A DNA stretch of 64,000 nucleotides from Endocalyx cinctus (taxonomy: Eukaryota; Ascomycota; Sordariomycetes; Amphisphaeriales; Apiosporaceae), in assembly GCA_001600455.1 (NCBI GenBank), contig BCKC01000002.1, forward strand, positions 3,982,171 to 4,046,170, given 5' to 3'. How positions within the stretch are numbered: position 1 is the stretch's first letter; each line of letters starts with the position of its first letter. Below the pieces are notes generated by a model that had not been told where the DNA came from, made no database searches, and saw only the letters and a program-made list of their open reading frames with translations. Position numbers and translations under genes: made by a program. Positions 10,501 to 21,609 of the stretch are shown here, piece after piece.

Positions 10501-13500
10501 AGAGCTCGTGGCTTTTCGCTCTGCGCTTGGGACTCCTTTTCGCCTGTTGAGATGATCATGCTAAGACATACGAGTGTAGCATCCTCAGAGTCGCTGAGCA
10601 AGAAGTCGTTGCCCGTCCACCCGTGTCCCCTAAGCTTCTTTTTCCACGCCGGTCTGTCCATCTTTGGGGGGCTATCCAATGATTTATTCCCCTCTGCCCA
10701 CCAATTCTGGAAAAGTCCAAGGACAAAAGTCATGGCTGGACGAGTGGGTTCAACAGCATCGACTACAATGAGACGGCCTCCGGGCTTCACTGCTCTACTT
10801 AAGTCCTCCAGAGCGGTATCTAGACTCGTACCGATCCCCAAGGTATTATTGAGAATAATGATGTCGTAGGCATTTGGCTCGAGGGAATCTGTCACTGTAG
10901 CTGACGTGGTGGCTCTAAAATTGATGCGGTCGTGGCTCTCAGTAAGATGGGCTCCGACGTTCTCCGGTGGTAAGTCGGTTCCGTTGATCACGATGTACTC
11001 GGAATATGCGATACCCCCGGTGTTCTCTTCAACTTCTTCGAGAGCTAATAGTGCACAGCTCGTGATACTCCAGGTCGCAGGTCCGATATCAAGTACTCGC
11101 TGGTTGGGAGACTCGTGGGCTGCTAGCTTGAGAATAGAAGCCAGCTTGCGATCTAAGGAGATGCCGAAGACGCCGTCATAGAAATCGCGAACCAAAGTGT
11201 TTGAGAAAAGTAGATCCGGGATGTCAGACTCTCCCCGCAAAAGAGGCCCCAGATTCCTGGAGACCTCGCCAAGCAGCTTCAGCGATGGAGTTGCTGCAAG
11301 AAGCTCTCCCAACCTGTTCTCCAAGGACACCCGACTGGACTCATGGCCATCGCCTCGGGAAACGCGAGGAATGAGCTTTTCCAACCAGGAAACATATCGT
11401 TGAACATGAGGTGGCGCATTTGTGTAGTTGGACCTGAGGTCGCCGATGGCGTATTGGAGGTTTGTAACAATGGCTGCCTCGAGCTCAGCGAGATGCCCAG
11501 CTGTCGAACCCGTTTGAGCACGTGAAGTTTCAGCGTTGATGCTACAGTATGAGCGGAGTTGATCTTGAGTCATAAGTGACAATTGCGGTTCACAATCGAT
11601 CCTATATACCACGGGTCTCCTTTCAACCCCAGTCGACTCCTTAGCAATAGCCAGCTGCTCAATTTCTTCAAAGTGGTAGAGTGGCACGTTATCTTTCGCC
11701 AGAACTGTCAGCGCGTAGTTCATTCCATTGTTCACAGGTTTAGATCTCAAGGACGCGAATGCCTGGACTTCGCCCAGTTGTGACCAGCCTCTCGCAGATA
11801 CCCAGCCGTTTCTCAGCCTGGATGGGATCATGGTTGGTATTGACCTGGTCATCCCTTTCGATAAGGAGGGAAAGCAGATATGACTGCAAGCATCGAGAAC
11901 AGGGGGATGAATTACAGAAGCACCAATACCGGGTAGTTGCGGCACGGAAACACGAGCTACCGAGCGTTCACCGCCGTTCCAGTGTAGGTCTTCCACCAAG
12001 GCAAAACTCTTGCCGTATTTGAGGCCCCGTTCTCGAAGCCGATCATAAAGCTCCTCTTTATCAAACTGTTTCAGCGCGATACGTTTTGTATACTGGCAAT
12101 CACGCACAAGGGCTTCTGCGGTCTCGCGATCTTCGAGTCCTCCATCAACTTCTGTTGACAGCTCCCGATGCCGGATGTCTATGGTAGTTTTGAAACACTC
12201 ATTCCATCGTTCCTCTGTGCGAGCGTACAGCTGAACCTCGAAACGAGAAGAAAACTTCTCGTAGGTTTGTCGAAGTACGCGCAAGTGAGTAGTGACCTCG
12301 GCAGTATGCTCCGGCCGAAAGACGATAGGGTGTGTGGCCGTAGCCTCCTTAATGCGGTAGCCCAGAATATCTTCGGGAGTCAAGGACATGCTTCGTACGG
12401 CCTCTACCGCCATTGCGAGCATTCCGGTGAAGGGAAAAAGTACGTCTTCACCAATGATATGGTCCGAGAGCCAAGGGACATCTTCCATATTCAAGAATTT
12501 GCGCCACCGCGGCTCGAGCGGGTTCCAGTCCGCTGCGGGAGCTCCGAGAAGGGCCGCAGTGGGCGCTTCACGCGACCTCCAGTCATGGCTCAGTCTGGAC
12601 TCATGCCAATACAGCTTCGAATGGTCGAATGGATACTCTGGGGGACCTTCAAGGTGATAGGTGTTTTTGAAAGGCGCAGAGGCGAACTGATTTACAGCCG
12701 TGATAGATACTGGGCGTCCACGTCCAAATAGCCGCCCAGCCATATGCATTATTGTCTCGAGGGCGGGTAGATTCCTAGAGAGAACAGCTTGACAACTGAA
12801 AGTCCCCAAGCCAGCGACTTGTTCTAACGTGTCCTTTATAGGTCGTTGAAGAGCCCCATGTGGACCTATCTCAACGTATTCGGAAATCGCACTCAGGCCG
12901 TCTGCTCTAGGGGCCGATACCGCGAGATATTGCAGAGCATCGACAAATCGTACGGGAGATAAAAGGTTATCCACCCAATACTGTGCATTCGAAGCTTTCT
13001 CGCCATGGGCTCCTAGTCGAAGCCCAGTCACTGAGGAAATCATCAAGGTAGATTTGCTGCTAAAAGGCTTCCCTTTATGGATCGTGCTCAAGCAAGCCAG
13101 GTACTCCCCAGAAATCTGACGCATTGCTAATGAGTGATAAGCCACACCGGTGTTAATTATCCGGGCAAAGATCTCATCCTCTTCCAAGCAACCTTTCAGC
13201 GCGTTGATGGCGTCCCCGTCGCCAGAGAGTGTAACGTTAGCTGGGCTGTTGACGCAAGCAATTTGAATATACCCCCTCAGACTGGCATGAGCTTCTATAT
13301 AGTTTTCCGCTTTCTGCTCTCCCAGATTTACTGACATCATCGCGCCGGGCTTGGATTTCGGCGACATCAGCTGCCTGGCCAGTCTTCCTCTGTGATATGC
13401 AATAATACACGAGGATTTAAGATCAATGGCACCAATGCTATAGGCAGCTGCGATCTCGCCTGAAGAGTGCCCTACGACAGCATCGGGTATAATGTTGAAA

Positions 13501-16092
13501 CTTCTCAGGAGCTCGACTAGTGCGAGTTGGAGAGCGGTGCAGAGAGGCAGGCTGATATAGGGCAAGTCGATTCTCTCCCCGCTGTGCAACTCATCTGTTC
13601 ATCCGGTATGCTATTAGGTTCAAAGTCTGTAGGTACTGGCGGATATTGTTTTACTTACCCAATACCGACCACTCAGCGCCAAGACCGTGCAAGATTCTCT
13701 CCGTTTGAGCAAGAGTATCCCGGAATACGGGATAGCAAAGCAGTTCGAGGCCCATTCCTCGATACTGCGCGCCCTGTCCGGTGAAAACCCAGGCTAGGGC
13801 ACCTTCGCGAGGGTGCACCGGTCTCAATGAGGCAAAATCCGAACCTCTAATAGAGGCTTCTGTACTGACAACAGCGAATACCCTCCAATCAAAAATACTT
13901 CGGCGTGCAGCGAGAGTGTAGACTAAAGCGTCGAGTTGATCGGAGTGGTCACACATGTACTCATCATAGTATCTGCCGTATCGGCTTAGCATTTGGCTCA
14001 AGGCAGCCTCGCTCCTCGCCGACCACACAAGAAGCTTGTAATTCATCGAAGAGGTAAGGCGATCATGGCCGTTGGTTGAACTTTTCCGGGTGCCCAACAT
14101 GTGATTAGTAGTCTGCCCCACGTCTATTCCATTACTGCTGGGCTCGCAACTAACTCCTAGAGAGTTGTGGCTATTGGAGTCTGGGACTTCAGATTAGTAG
14201 CTTTACTACCTCGAATTAATTGAAGATCTTTACTTGTAAAAGTATGCGTATGCTTATTAAATGAGATCAAGGGCGACGCGGTTAGATCGGCGTAGCTGCC
14301 ATTTGCACTTAACAGATCTATGGTATGGAACGCATCGTCTAAGACAGCATGTCCATTCGACCCCCCGAATCCGAACGAGTTGATCGAAATGCGGCGCAAG
14401 CCTTCAGCCGGCCATGGGATGCAGGAAGTCGGAACCTTTCCACAATATTGATTAGTGATACCAGAGTATGCTGCTATAATGAGAAAGGAAAGTCTACATA
14501 CTTGGATATTGTACGCTTTGGCATTGATATTCAGATTCCACTTCTCGAATAGTGCAGTGGGTGGAATCACACCCTTGTCGAGTATTAGGATGCTCTTCAG
14601 AATGCCAGCCAGGCCACTGCACCCCTCTAAATGACCAATATTGGATTTCACTGAGCCACTGCGCCACAAGTAGATGTTGTCAATAATATGTAAACCAAAT
14701 AGAAATCGAATGGATGTCTTACATGTAGAGAGGCTCCTTTCGAGAGCGACTGGACTTGAACACTTTCCCCAGGGCTCTAGCTTCAGCTGTGTCTCCAGCC
14801 TGCGTCCCGGTGCCTGGTGGTGTGCATATGTTTAGCAGAACTGGCAACGTACGTGAGGATCATCTCTCACCATGCGCCTCAACGTAACGAGTGGACTCAA
14901 ATCCAAGCTTAGCACTTTTATAAACCTGCCGGATCAGATCTTCCTGAGAAACGGGATTAGGTTGGGTCAAGCTGGGAGTATGGCCGTCCTGGTTAGATCC
15001 CGTCGCACGGATCACAACACGGATACTATCGCCGGCTCTAATTGCGTCCTGAAGTCTCTTTAGCACCAAAACGGCAACTCCTTCCCCTCTTCCATATCCG
15101 TTCGCACGATGGTCGAAACTATAGCAAAGACCATCGGGAGAAAGGAAGTTCATATTCGCGAGGTAGATAGATAATTCGGGGCTCAGCATCGCATTAGATC
15201 CCGACACCAGGGCCTAGTGACGTATCTTAGCATTGTGAAAGCAGTGATATTGGTTTTGAGGATTTGGATATAAGTGTGACGCGAGTGAGATAATAAGAAG
15301 AGACGTAATATACCATCGAACTTTGCCCACTGCGTAAGCACTGGCATGCAATATCCAAGGCAATCATGCTGGACGAGCAGGCAGTATTGACCATCATGCT
15401 CGGCCCTTTCAGGTCAAAATACCAGCTGACCCTATTGGCCAATATGGCACTGGAGAGCCCGCTGGCGGCAGCAAGTGGCAAATGATCAGCATCCTTAGAG
15501 ACGATTCTCGTGAAATCCAGATCCATGGACGAAGCAAACACTGCCGTATTTGAGCCCGCAACCCTCTCGATTGGAATACCAGCTATGAAAGATCAGTCAG
15601 AAAACCTCTTACCACCGCACATTTTCAACCACAGTCGCAACGTACCATTTTCCAAGGCGTGGTACGATGTTTCTAGCAGCCAGCGTTGCTGGGGGTCCAT
15701 TGATGCCGCTTCTATCCATTGATGTTAAAAAAATGGTCATTTTAAGCATGAGTGTATGATAACTATACGCTACCTTTGGACGTGATGGAGAAGAACGGAG
15801 CATCGAAGGCAGCGACATCCTGCTTTAGGAAGTGCCCACCCCTCGAAGGTACCTAGACGAGTAATCAATTATAAAATCCCTAACATGAGTTGTCTAGTAA
15901 CTTGTGACGGGATTCAATTACAGTATTGGTTTTGGAATCGTTTGACTGATAAAATGCATTGATATTCCCGCGTGACTTTGGCCACGGCCCCATGACATTT
16001 CTACCGTTCGATAACAGATCCCAGTAGCTAGATTCATCTTCAATGCCATCGGGGAACCTGAAGGAGAACCCTATGACAGCAATAGATTCCAT
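7588..16092 (-). CDS. Highly reducing polyketide synthase (KS-AT-DH-MT-ER-KR-ACP)
   Basis: This is an iterative type I PKS of about 2589 aa in 12 exons; all 11 introns (53-100 bp) could be placed in frame. Exons: 15922-16092, 15774-15852, 15646-15711, 15314-15582, 14871-15213, 14723-14813, 14502-14658, 14234-14435, 13659-14180, 8910-13594, 8518-8841, 7588-8448. The domains are KS (active-site Cys in NTACSSS, then EAHGTGT and KSNIGHLEG), AT (GQGAQ; GHSSGE, Ser about 677) and DH (LSDHIIG near 1010, LDACSH later). The MT domain near 1466 has a degraded motif I (LDIGPATWS). ER (HAASGATGQ, about 2006), KR (GGLGGVGR, about 2218; catalytic NYAAG) and ACP (GVDSL, about 2534) follow. There is no thioesterase or reductase after the ACP, so release needs a partner, presumably the adjacent oxoamine synthase. 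Size and domain order match the fumonisin-type PKS. The start at 16092 is the ATG directly before the KS ([13 protein letters not shown]). Confidence 0.93.
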
Positions 16093-16925
16093 GCTGCTAT
16101 TGTGGTTTGAAGCCAAAGTTGATTTTCCTTTTTAGGAACCCAAGATAAGTTAGGAAATGAGAACGTAAATGTGAGAAACGTTTCAGATGCTCAAGGGGGA
16201 GCCTGAGGCTCATAGAGCAACTTATCGGGGCCCACGCGTCTCGGTGCCAAGTATTACGAATATATTAGATAGATTATTCAACATTGACACCGACTGTTCC
16301 CAACAAACAATGCTGCAGACGCATACATGACGTCTCACACATTGATCCAGCCCCAGTACTACCTTTGTACTCATTCTATAGTCCGATGTCGACCACTTAG
16401 CCGATCGCTATCCGGGGGTAAGGATGCTAGAACTAGTCACATGTTCAGTGGAGGCAAGTAGAGGAACGCTCCACTCGAAGTTACGGTACATAGTGCCTAA
16501 GTCTAGGGCATGTAGCGGAACAGCGGCGATCGAAAGCAACAAAAGTTCACAACATTGGAGTAGGATGGTAGCTCGAAGCAGCGGCGGAGGTCATCATCCG
16601 CTGGAGGGTGCCACGGCAGAGCCTGGTTGGCATGTTGGCATGTTGGCATTTTGGTATGAGAGCATGCAGCTGCATAGCTGCAAATCAAAACATCGTGATC
16701 GACCGACCAATGGCTTTCCTCTGTCATTTGCAGGGTGGCAACCGATGGCACATCAGAAGGAACCGTGCCTCTTCAGAAGGTGAAAGTATTCATAGGCACA
16801 TCCATCGGGGCTCAGAGGAAAGCGAGTGTCAAATCTCCACTAGGATCCTCGCTATTTGCCTTGGTCTTACCCCAGGCCCCATTACGGCAGTCCATAGGGG
16901 TCACTATGCAAATGTTAATTTTTTG

Positions 16926-17068
16926 CCTGAGTTTACGAAGGGTCTTCTACACGCCTCTACGGAACCATCTTTAAAAACCCCTGTCGTTTACTTATCTTAT
17001 CTTTTCCGTGTAACACGGTAAAAATTGTAAACTCGGGACGTTCTGTGGGCTGCAAGCTCACCTCCCGT
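16926..17068 (+). repeat. Structured short repeat, copy 2 of 3
   Basis: 143 bp, starting CCTGAGTTTACGAAGGG and ending CACCTCCCGT. It is nearly identical to copy 3 (inverted, 19510-19668) and more diverged from copy 1. The outer arms are CCTGAGTTTA and TAAACTCGGG, with one G-T-type mismatch relative to copy 1. The inner hairpin is CCGTG-TAA-CACGG (17006-17018). No obvious target-site duplication. Confidence 0.75.
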
Positions 17069-17089
17069 ATTAGAAGTATATCACTAGGT

Positions 17090-17400
17090 AGAAATAAAAA
17101 GGTTTTTATATAATTAAGCAATAATAGTATATTATAATAATCGTACTAAGTACGATAATTAACTAAATTTATTAGCTTAAAAGGGATTTATACCACCTTT
17201 ATATTAATGTAATACCAGCTTTAAAAATATTTATATACCGAATATATATTATAAAAGACTAAAAATTGATTAAAAAATTTATAAAACGAATTTTTTTTTT
17301 TTTTTTTTTAAATATTATAATAATTAGAAAAATAATTAAAAGAAAAGTTATAAATTATATTTAATCTTTTAAATAAAATATATTTATAATAATCTTATGT
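17090..17400. other. Extremely AT-rich, possibly RIP-degraded tract
   Basis: About 310 bp of almost pure A/T with poly-T and poly-A runs, directly after repeat copy 2. Neighbouring DNA is far less AT-rich. It resembles a repeat-induced-point-mutation relic or a low-complexity spacer; no element could be named. Confidence 0.5.
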
Positions 17401-17683
17401 AAGAGTTAGGGTCGAGATAGGTCTTGTATGGAGTTGTGATTTGACATAGATTAATGCTTAAGGAGGGAAGATATCTCTAGTCTCAATCATACATGAGAAG
17501 GGCTCGATATGGCCCTGGACTAGGCCCGATTTAGGGCCGGAGACAATTACTCCTTACAATATATAAGAAGGTTTTATATTTAAAGTATTTTGTTTTATGG
17601 GTCAAGGTGTAAACCTGTATATTAAAAATGAGCATTTGCACAGTAACCCCTATAGCATTCCTTACCCCATGCCTCTAACCGTT

Positions 17684-19283
17684 CTAGGGCATACCGAAGC
17701 CGGTCAGGCCTTCTTGTGACATCCATGAGTATACTTGTTCTGCTGCCCGGGACGGCGTCTTCGCCGTTGCTCCGCCATTCTCTTCAAGTTCCAGAATTTC
17801 CTGAACCCAGGTGAAGATGGCACTAACGAGAAGCTCAACTTGCTCTTCGGTGTTGTTACTATGAAATATGATCCGCAGCCTGCCCTTTCCGGCTGGCACG
17901 ACGGGAAACTCTACAGGGAGGACTGAAATATACTGTCCAAGGAGATGAAAATAAAGCCACCACGTATAGTTCGCGCGGGTCGCCACCGTGGCAATATGTG
18001 TTAAGAACGGACGATCTTCCCAATCAATCGCCAGTGGAACAGCTAAGAGGCCATTTTTCAAAGCCACTTCCCAAAGGTCGTGGGACGTGATACCTTCGAA
18101 GAATGTTCTGGCTAGATCTTGGATTTTATCCTACGATGGCTCAAGTTTAGAAGTTGCGACAGACCCAGCTTGCCTGGAAAAATGAACAACGAACATACCT
18201 GGCGCGTAGGTTCGCGATCGAGTAGCATGTAGCCGGTCCTGATGGCGGCAATGAAAGGGAACGCGGGTGCCATAGTGTAGACGATGGATCGACCAAAATT
18301 AAGGACCGTATCTCGAATTGTCCGATTCCCCAGGATAATTCCTATGCAGCACACCACAAGCAACCGCCGTGAGTCTTTGGACATGCAGTGCAATCAGGTT
18401 CGAAGTGCGATGAGAGGACTTGCTTACCTCCGGTGGCGCCTACCGCTTTACCGACCGAAAACACCACAACGGCAACATCGTCTCGGAGATCAAGGTGACG
18501 GACCAATCCGACGCCCCGGGGTCCTATCACGCCGATGCTATGCGCCTCGTCGACCACAAACTGAATATTGCCGTCCGAGACGGCCTTGGCCGCGTCGATC
18601 AGCTCCCGCAGCGGGCATACATCACCATCCATGCTATATATGGACTCGACGGCAACGAGGATGGATCTCTTCTTCTGCCTAATGAATGCATGCGACTCGA
18701 GGGCGGACAGGAGAACGGATCGGAAGGACTCGACGTTGTTGTGGGGGAACATGAACTTGTCGATGGCCAAGCTCTGTCGAAAGCCCTCGTGACTGCTCGC
18801 ATGGACAAGTTCGTCGTAGACGATGACGTCGCCCGGGCGCGGGATGGCCGTCCATACCGCGACGTTGGCTTCGAAGCCAGACCCAAGGATCAGGCCGGCT
18901 TCGGCATCGTGGAACGCGGCGATCTCTCGCTCCGTCTCCTGCAGATACGGGTATGTGCCGTCCATGAGCCGCGAGCCCACGGCGCCCATGTAGAAGTTCG
19001 GTTGACTCGCGAGCTCGCGCAGGAACGCGTCGCGCCGCGCCTGGCTGACGGCGAGGCCGAGGACGTCGCAGGAGCAGAAGTCGACGTGGCCATCGATCTG
19101 GCGGTGGTCCAGCACGGTGGAATAAAAGTTGCTCGCCGCACGCCGCCCGTTCAGGGACTCCTCCAGGTGCTGGTAGAACGGAGCAAGGGATCTTGTCGGA
19201 TTTGAGACGCGCTTGTGAGCTCGGATGCGGTCGCTTAGGGGTCCGGTAGCGGAAAGTAGCCCGTTATTCTTCATGTCGCTCAT
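17684..19283 (-). CDS. Alpha-oxoamine synthase-type PLP enzyme (class II aminotransferase fold)
   Basis: The family (8-amino-7-oxononanoate synthase, serine palmitoyltransferase, Fum8-like) condenses an acyl thioester with an amino acid, with decarboxylation. Three exons give 481 aa: 18428-19283, 18199-18341 and 17684-18130, with introns of 86 and 68 bp. An upstream in-frame ATG at 19337 would add 18 residues; 19283 (MSDMKNNG) looks the better start. Visible motifs are a PLP-stacking His in DELVHASSHEG, DEAHSIGVIGPRGVG, the Schiff-base Lys in SVGKAVGATGG (Lys279), and a C-terminal PAGKGRLRIIFHS block. It is transcribed on the same strand as the release-less PKS 1.6 kb away, implying it offloads the polyketide as an amino-ketone. 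The gene is bracketed by inverted copies of the structured repeat. The amino-acid substrate cannot be read from sequence. Confidence 0.9.
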
Positions 19284-20494
19284 TGGAATAAGAAAAGTCG
19301 TGTGAACAGTCACAAAAATGGACCTGGCGAAGTCCATCTATCTGTTTCGAGATGACAGCAGACATCACCAAGACAGAGCCCAAATGCATCAACTAAGAGT
19401 TGGAGCCGATGTATTTGCTGTGGTGCTGCTAGTCTCGAATCTCGATCTTCATCCATGACTACCGACGCCGGCAAGCCGGCCCGCAGAAGTAATTTGGTAG
19501 TATTCATCAACGGGAGGTGAGCTTGCAGCCCACAGAACGTCCCGAGTTTACAAATTTTACCGTGTTACACGGAAAATATACGATAAGAAAAATATAAGAT
19601 AAGAAAACGACAGGGGTTTTTAAAGATGGTTCCGTAGAGGCGTGTAGAAGACCCTTCGTAAACTCAGGCATATATTCCGTATCCGCCCCCAACTGCTACA
19701 TAGCTACGTGTCGAGGTACGTGCCCCGTAGCCTGCAGCATGTGTTGATTTCTGGCCAGCACCTCGCATCTGTAGTATATTATTAGTAGACGCAAGCTGAT
19801 CGACCCGCAGCTTACATCGAGTGCCAGGAGCCAATCCCGGTTATCATGGGCACATACAAGGAACAGCATTTAATACATACCTAGGTAGCATTCGCTCAGC
19901 TTGTTGGTTATGGGCCTGTAGGCTGTCAATATTGTGCTGCAAGAAGCCTTGGCAATTGCTCCCGTCTCGCTTGATGACGATCGTGGGGCAAATACTCAGT
20001 AGAGCCGTCTGCAGGCGAGGTGGCATCAATGCAACAACCCTCGAGGCTTCAGGGTCGCCAGGAAATATCATGATTGGCCAAAGCACATTTTCTGTGACGC
20101 AAGAAAACTGCCGTTGCGTCGGTGATGCGGCTAACTCCACCGTATATGCAGAACGACGTAGTGTGATAGGGCACCTGAGTTGTTGCCAAGATAGTTGTTA
20201 TAGTACATCATGTTAGATGCAGCCAACGACAGGTAAATGAAACTACCTTGCTGTGTACCACCCCTCGATATATTCCAGGCCGAAGAAAACATTGAAATCC
20301 TTGCGTATTGATCACCTAGGTCCCTATTGCAATTCCGCGTGCCCAGCTTCACACAGCTGTATATCAATTCAAAGCCCCGAGGAGGATGGGTGCTGAGCAA
20401 AGTTCAATTTGCCTAGTAGTTATCTTTGAGGAACCTCCTCACACGTTCACTTAACAGCGTATCAGAAGCCGTCAACCGTTAATCCTTCTCTCTC
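19284..20494. other. Divergent promoter region with repeat copy 3
   Basis: The region lies between the divergently transcribed oxoamine synthase and methyltransferase genes. It contains repeat copy 3 (19510-19668) and only short, unconvincing frames. Shared regulation of the two genes is possible. Confidence 0.5.
19510..19668 (-). repeat. Structured short repeat, copy 3 of 3 (inverted)
   Basis: 159 bp in inverse orientation to copies 1 and 2. The hairpin CCGTG-TTA-CACGG and the terminal blocks are identical to those of copy 2. The extra length comes from a small insertion in the A/T-rich middle. Together with copy 2 it brackets the oxoamine synthase gene as an inverted pair. Confidence 0.75.
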
Positions 20495-21609
20495 ATGGCC
20501 ATGTCTAAGGCGCAGCCCACCAAATCAGATGCAAAGGCTAAGGGGTCGCCAGATCATCTCGTGGAGAGGATAAAGAGACATTACAATAATGTCACAGATC
20601 GTTACATAGCTATATGGTATGGATCCCCTCTGGATGCCTAGGTATTTCTTGTACCAGTATTAGCTACTTACAGTTTGCCATTGTGAATTTATACACAAAA
20701 GGGGCGAGCATATCCACCACGGCTTATTCAATGAACCTCACGATACCAAAGCTCAAGCACAAATAAACGTTATCAATGCGCTTCTAGACATATCCCAGCT
20801 GGGTCGCGACTCTAAGGTGCTTGATATCGGCTGCGGCGTTGGCGGTACGTCGCGCCACCTTGCCAAAGAGCTTGGCTGCGCCGTCACGGGCATCACCATC
20901 AGCAGCCACCAGCTCAGGTTGGCAAAGAGTTTAACTGCCGCCGATATCCGAAAGTCCTCACCCTCATCTCAGCCAGCCACAGCAATCGGCGCCAGCGAGT
21001 CGCTGCAGTTCCCGGGCGCGGGCTCCGTCCAATTTCTGGAGCTAGAGGCAGCGGCGATCGGAAGCCACTTTGACAGAGAGTCGTTTGACTGTGCCTGGAT
21101 CTGCGAGGCGTTCTACCACATACCCAACAAGGAGAACGTCTTCAAGGATGTTTTCGCCCTCCTAGCTCCAGGGAAGTCGTCGACTTTTGTGCTTGCCGAG
21201 TGGTTCAAGGCCCCCGGCCTATCTACTCAGCAAGAGGAGCAGTATATCCGGCCGATAGAGAAAGGGATGCTGGCACAACCCCTCAACACGACGGATGACT
21301 ATGTAGCCATGGCCGAGAAGGCAGGATTCAAAGTTCGCCAGGCGCCTCTTGATGTCAGCCAGAAGACGTCTCCGACTTGGTGAGTTGTTCTCATATAAAC
21401 CAATCTGATTATCGATGGCGCAACTAATCACACAAACGCGCAATAGGGCAGTAGTTCACCAGAATCCTATCACTGCTCTTGGAACCTGGCTGCTCGGCCT
21501 TACGTTGGGCAGGGATGGACTCGGGTACGTAAGTGGTATGAAGGCAATGAAGCGTGGGTATGATGCTAAAGCATTCCAATACGCTCTCCTGTGCTTCGAG
21601 AAACCTTGA
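20495..21609 (+). CDS. SAM-dependent methyltransferase (sterol/tocopherol C-methyltransferase-like)
   Basis: Three exons (20495-20616, 20702-21379, 21447-21609; introns of 85 and 67 bp) give 320 aa. Exon 1 joins to form IAIWGEHIHHGLF, the family's conserved WGEH(I/M)HHG block. SAM motif I (VLDIGCGVGGTSRHLA, residues about 79-94) is intact, followed by GITISSHQL and an FDCAWICEAFYH motif II/III region. The family includes gamma-tocopherol, sterol-24 and some N-methyltransferases, so the acceptor atom is undetermined. It diverges from the oxoamine synthase and is probably a tailoring enzyme of the same locus. Whether it compensates for the degenerate MT domain of the PKS or modifies the released product is inference. 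Confidence 0.85.

Larger units (their letters stand above)
16093..17683. other. PKS promoter side, repeat copy 2 and AT-rich block
   Basis: This gap between the PKS start and the oxoamine synthase 3' end contains the PKS upstream region, the second structured repeat (16926-17068) and a strongly AT-rich tract (17090-17400). Frames at 16424-17021 look non-coding. Confidence 0.55.

Noticed and set aside
16424..17021. Plus-strand frames of 119 and 137 aa upstream of the PKS
   Set aside because: They run through repeat copy 2 and the PKS 5' flank and show no protein features.
18420..19205. 261-aa plus-strand frame
   Set aside because: Antisense to the oxoamine synthase exon 1, whose motifs are unmistakable; a GC-driven shadow.
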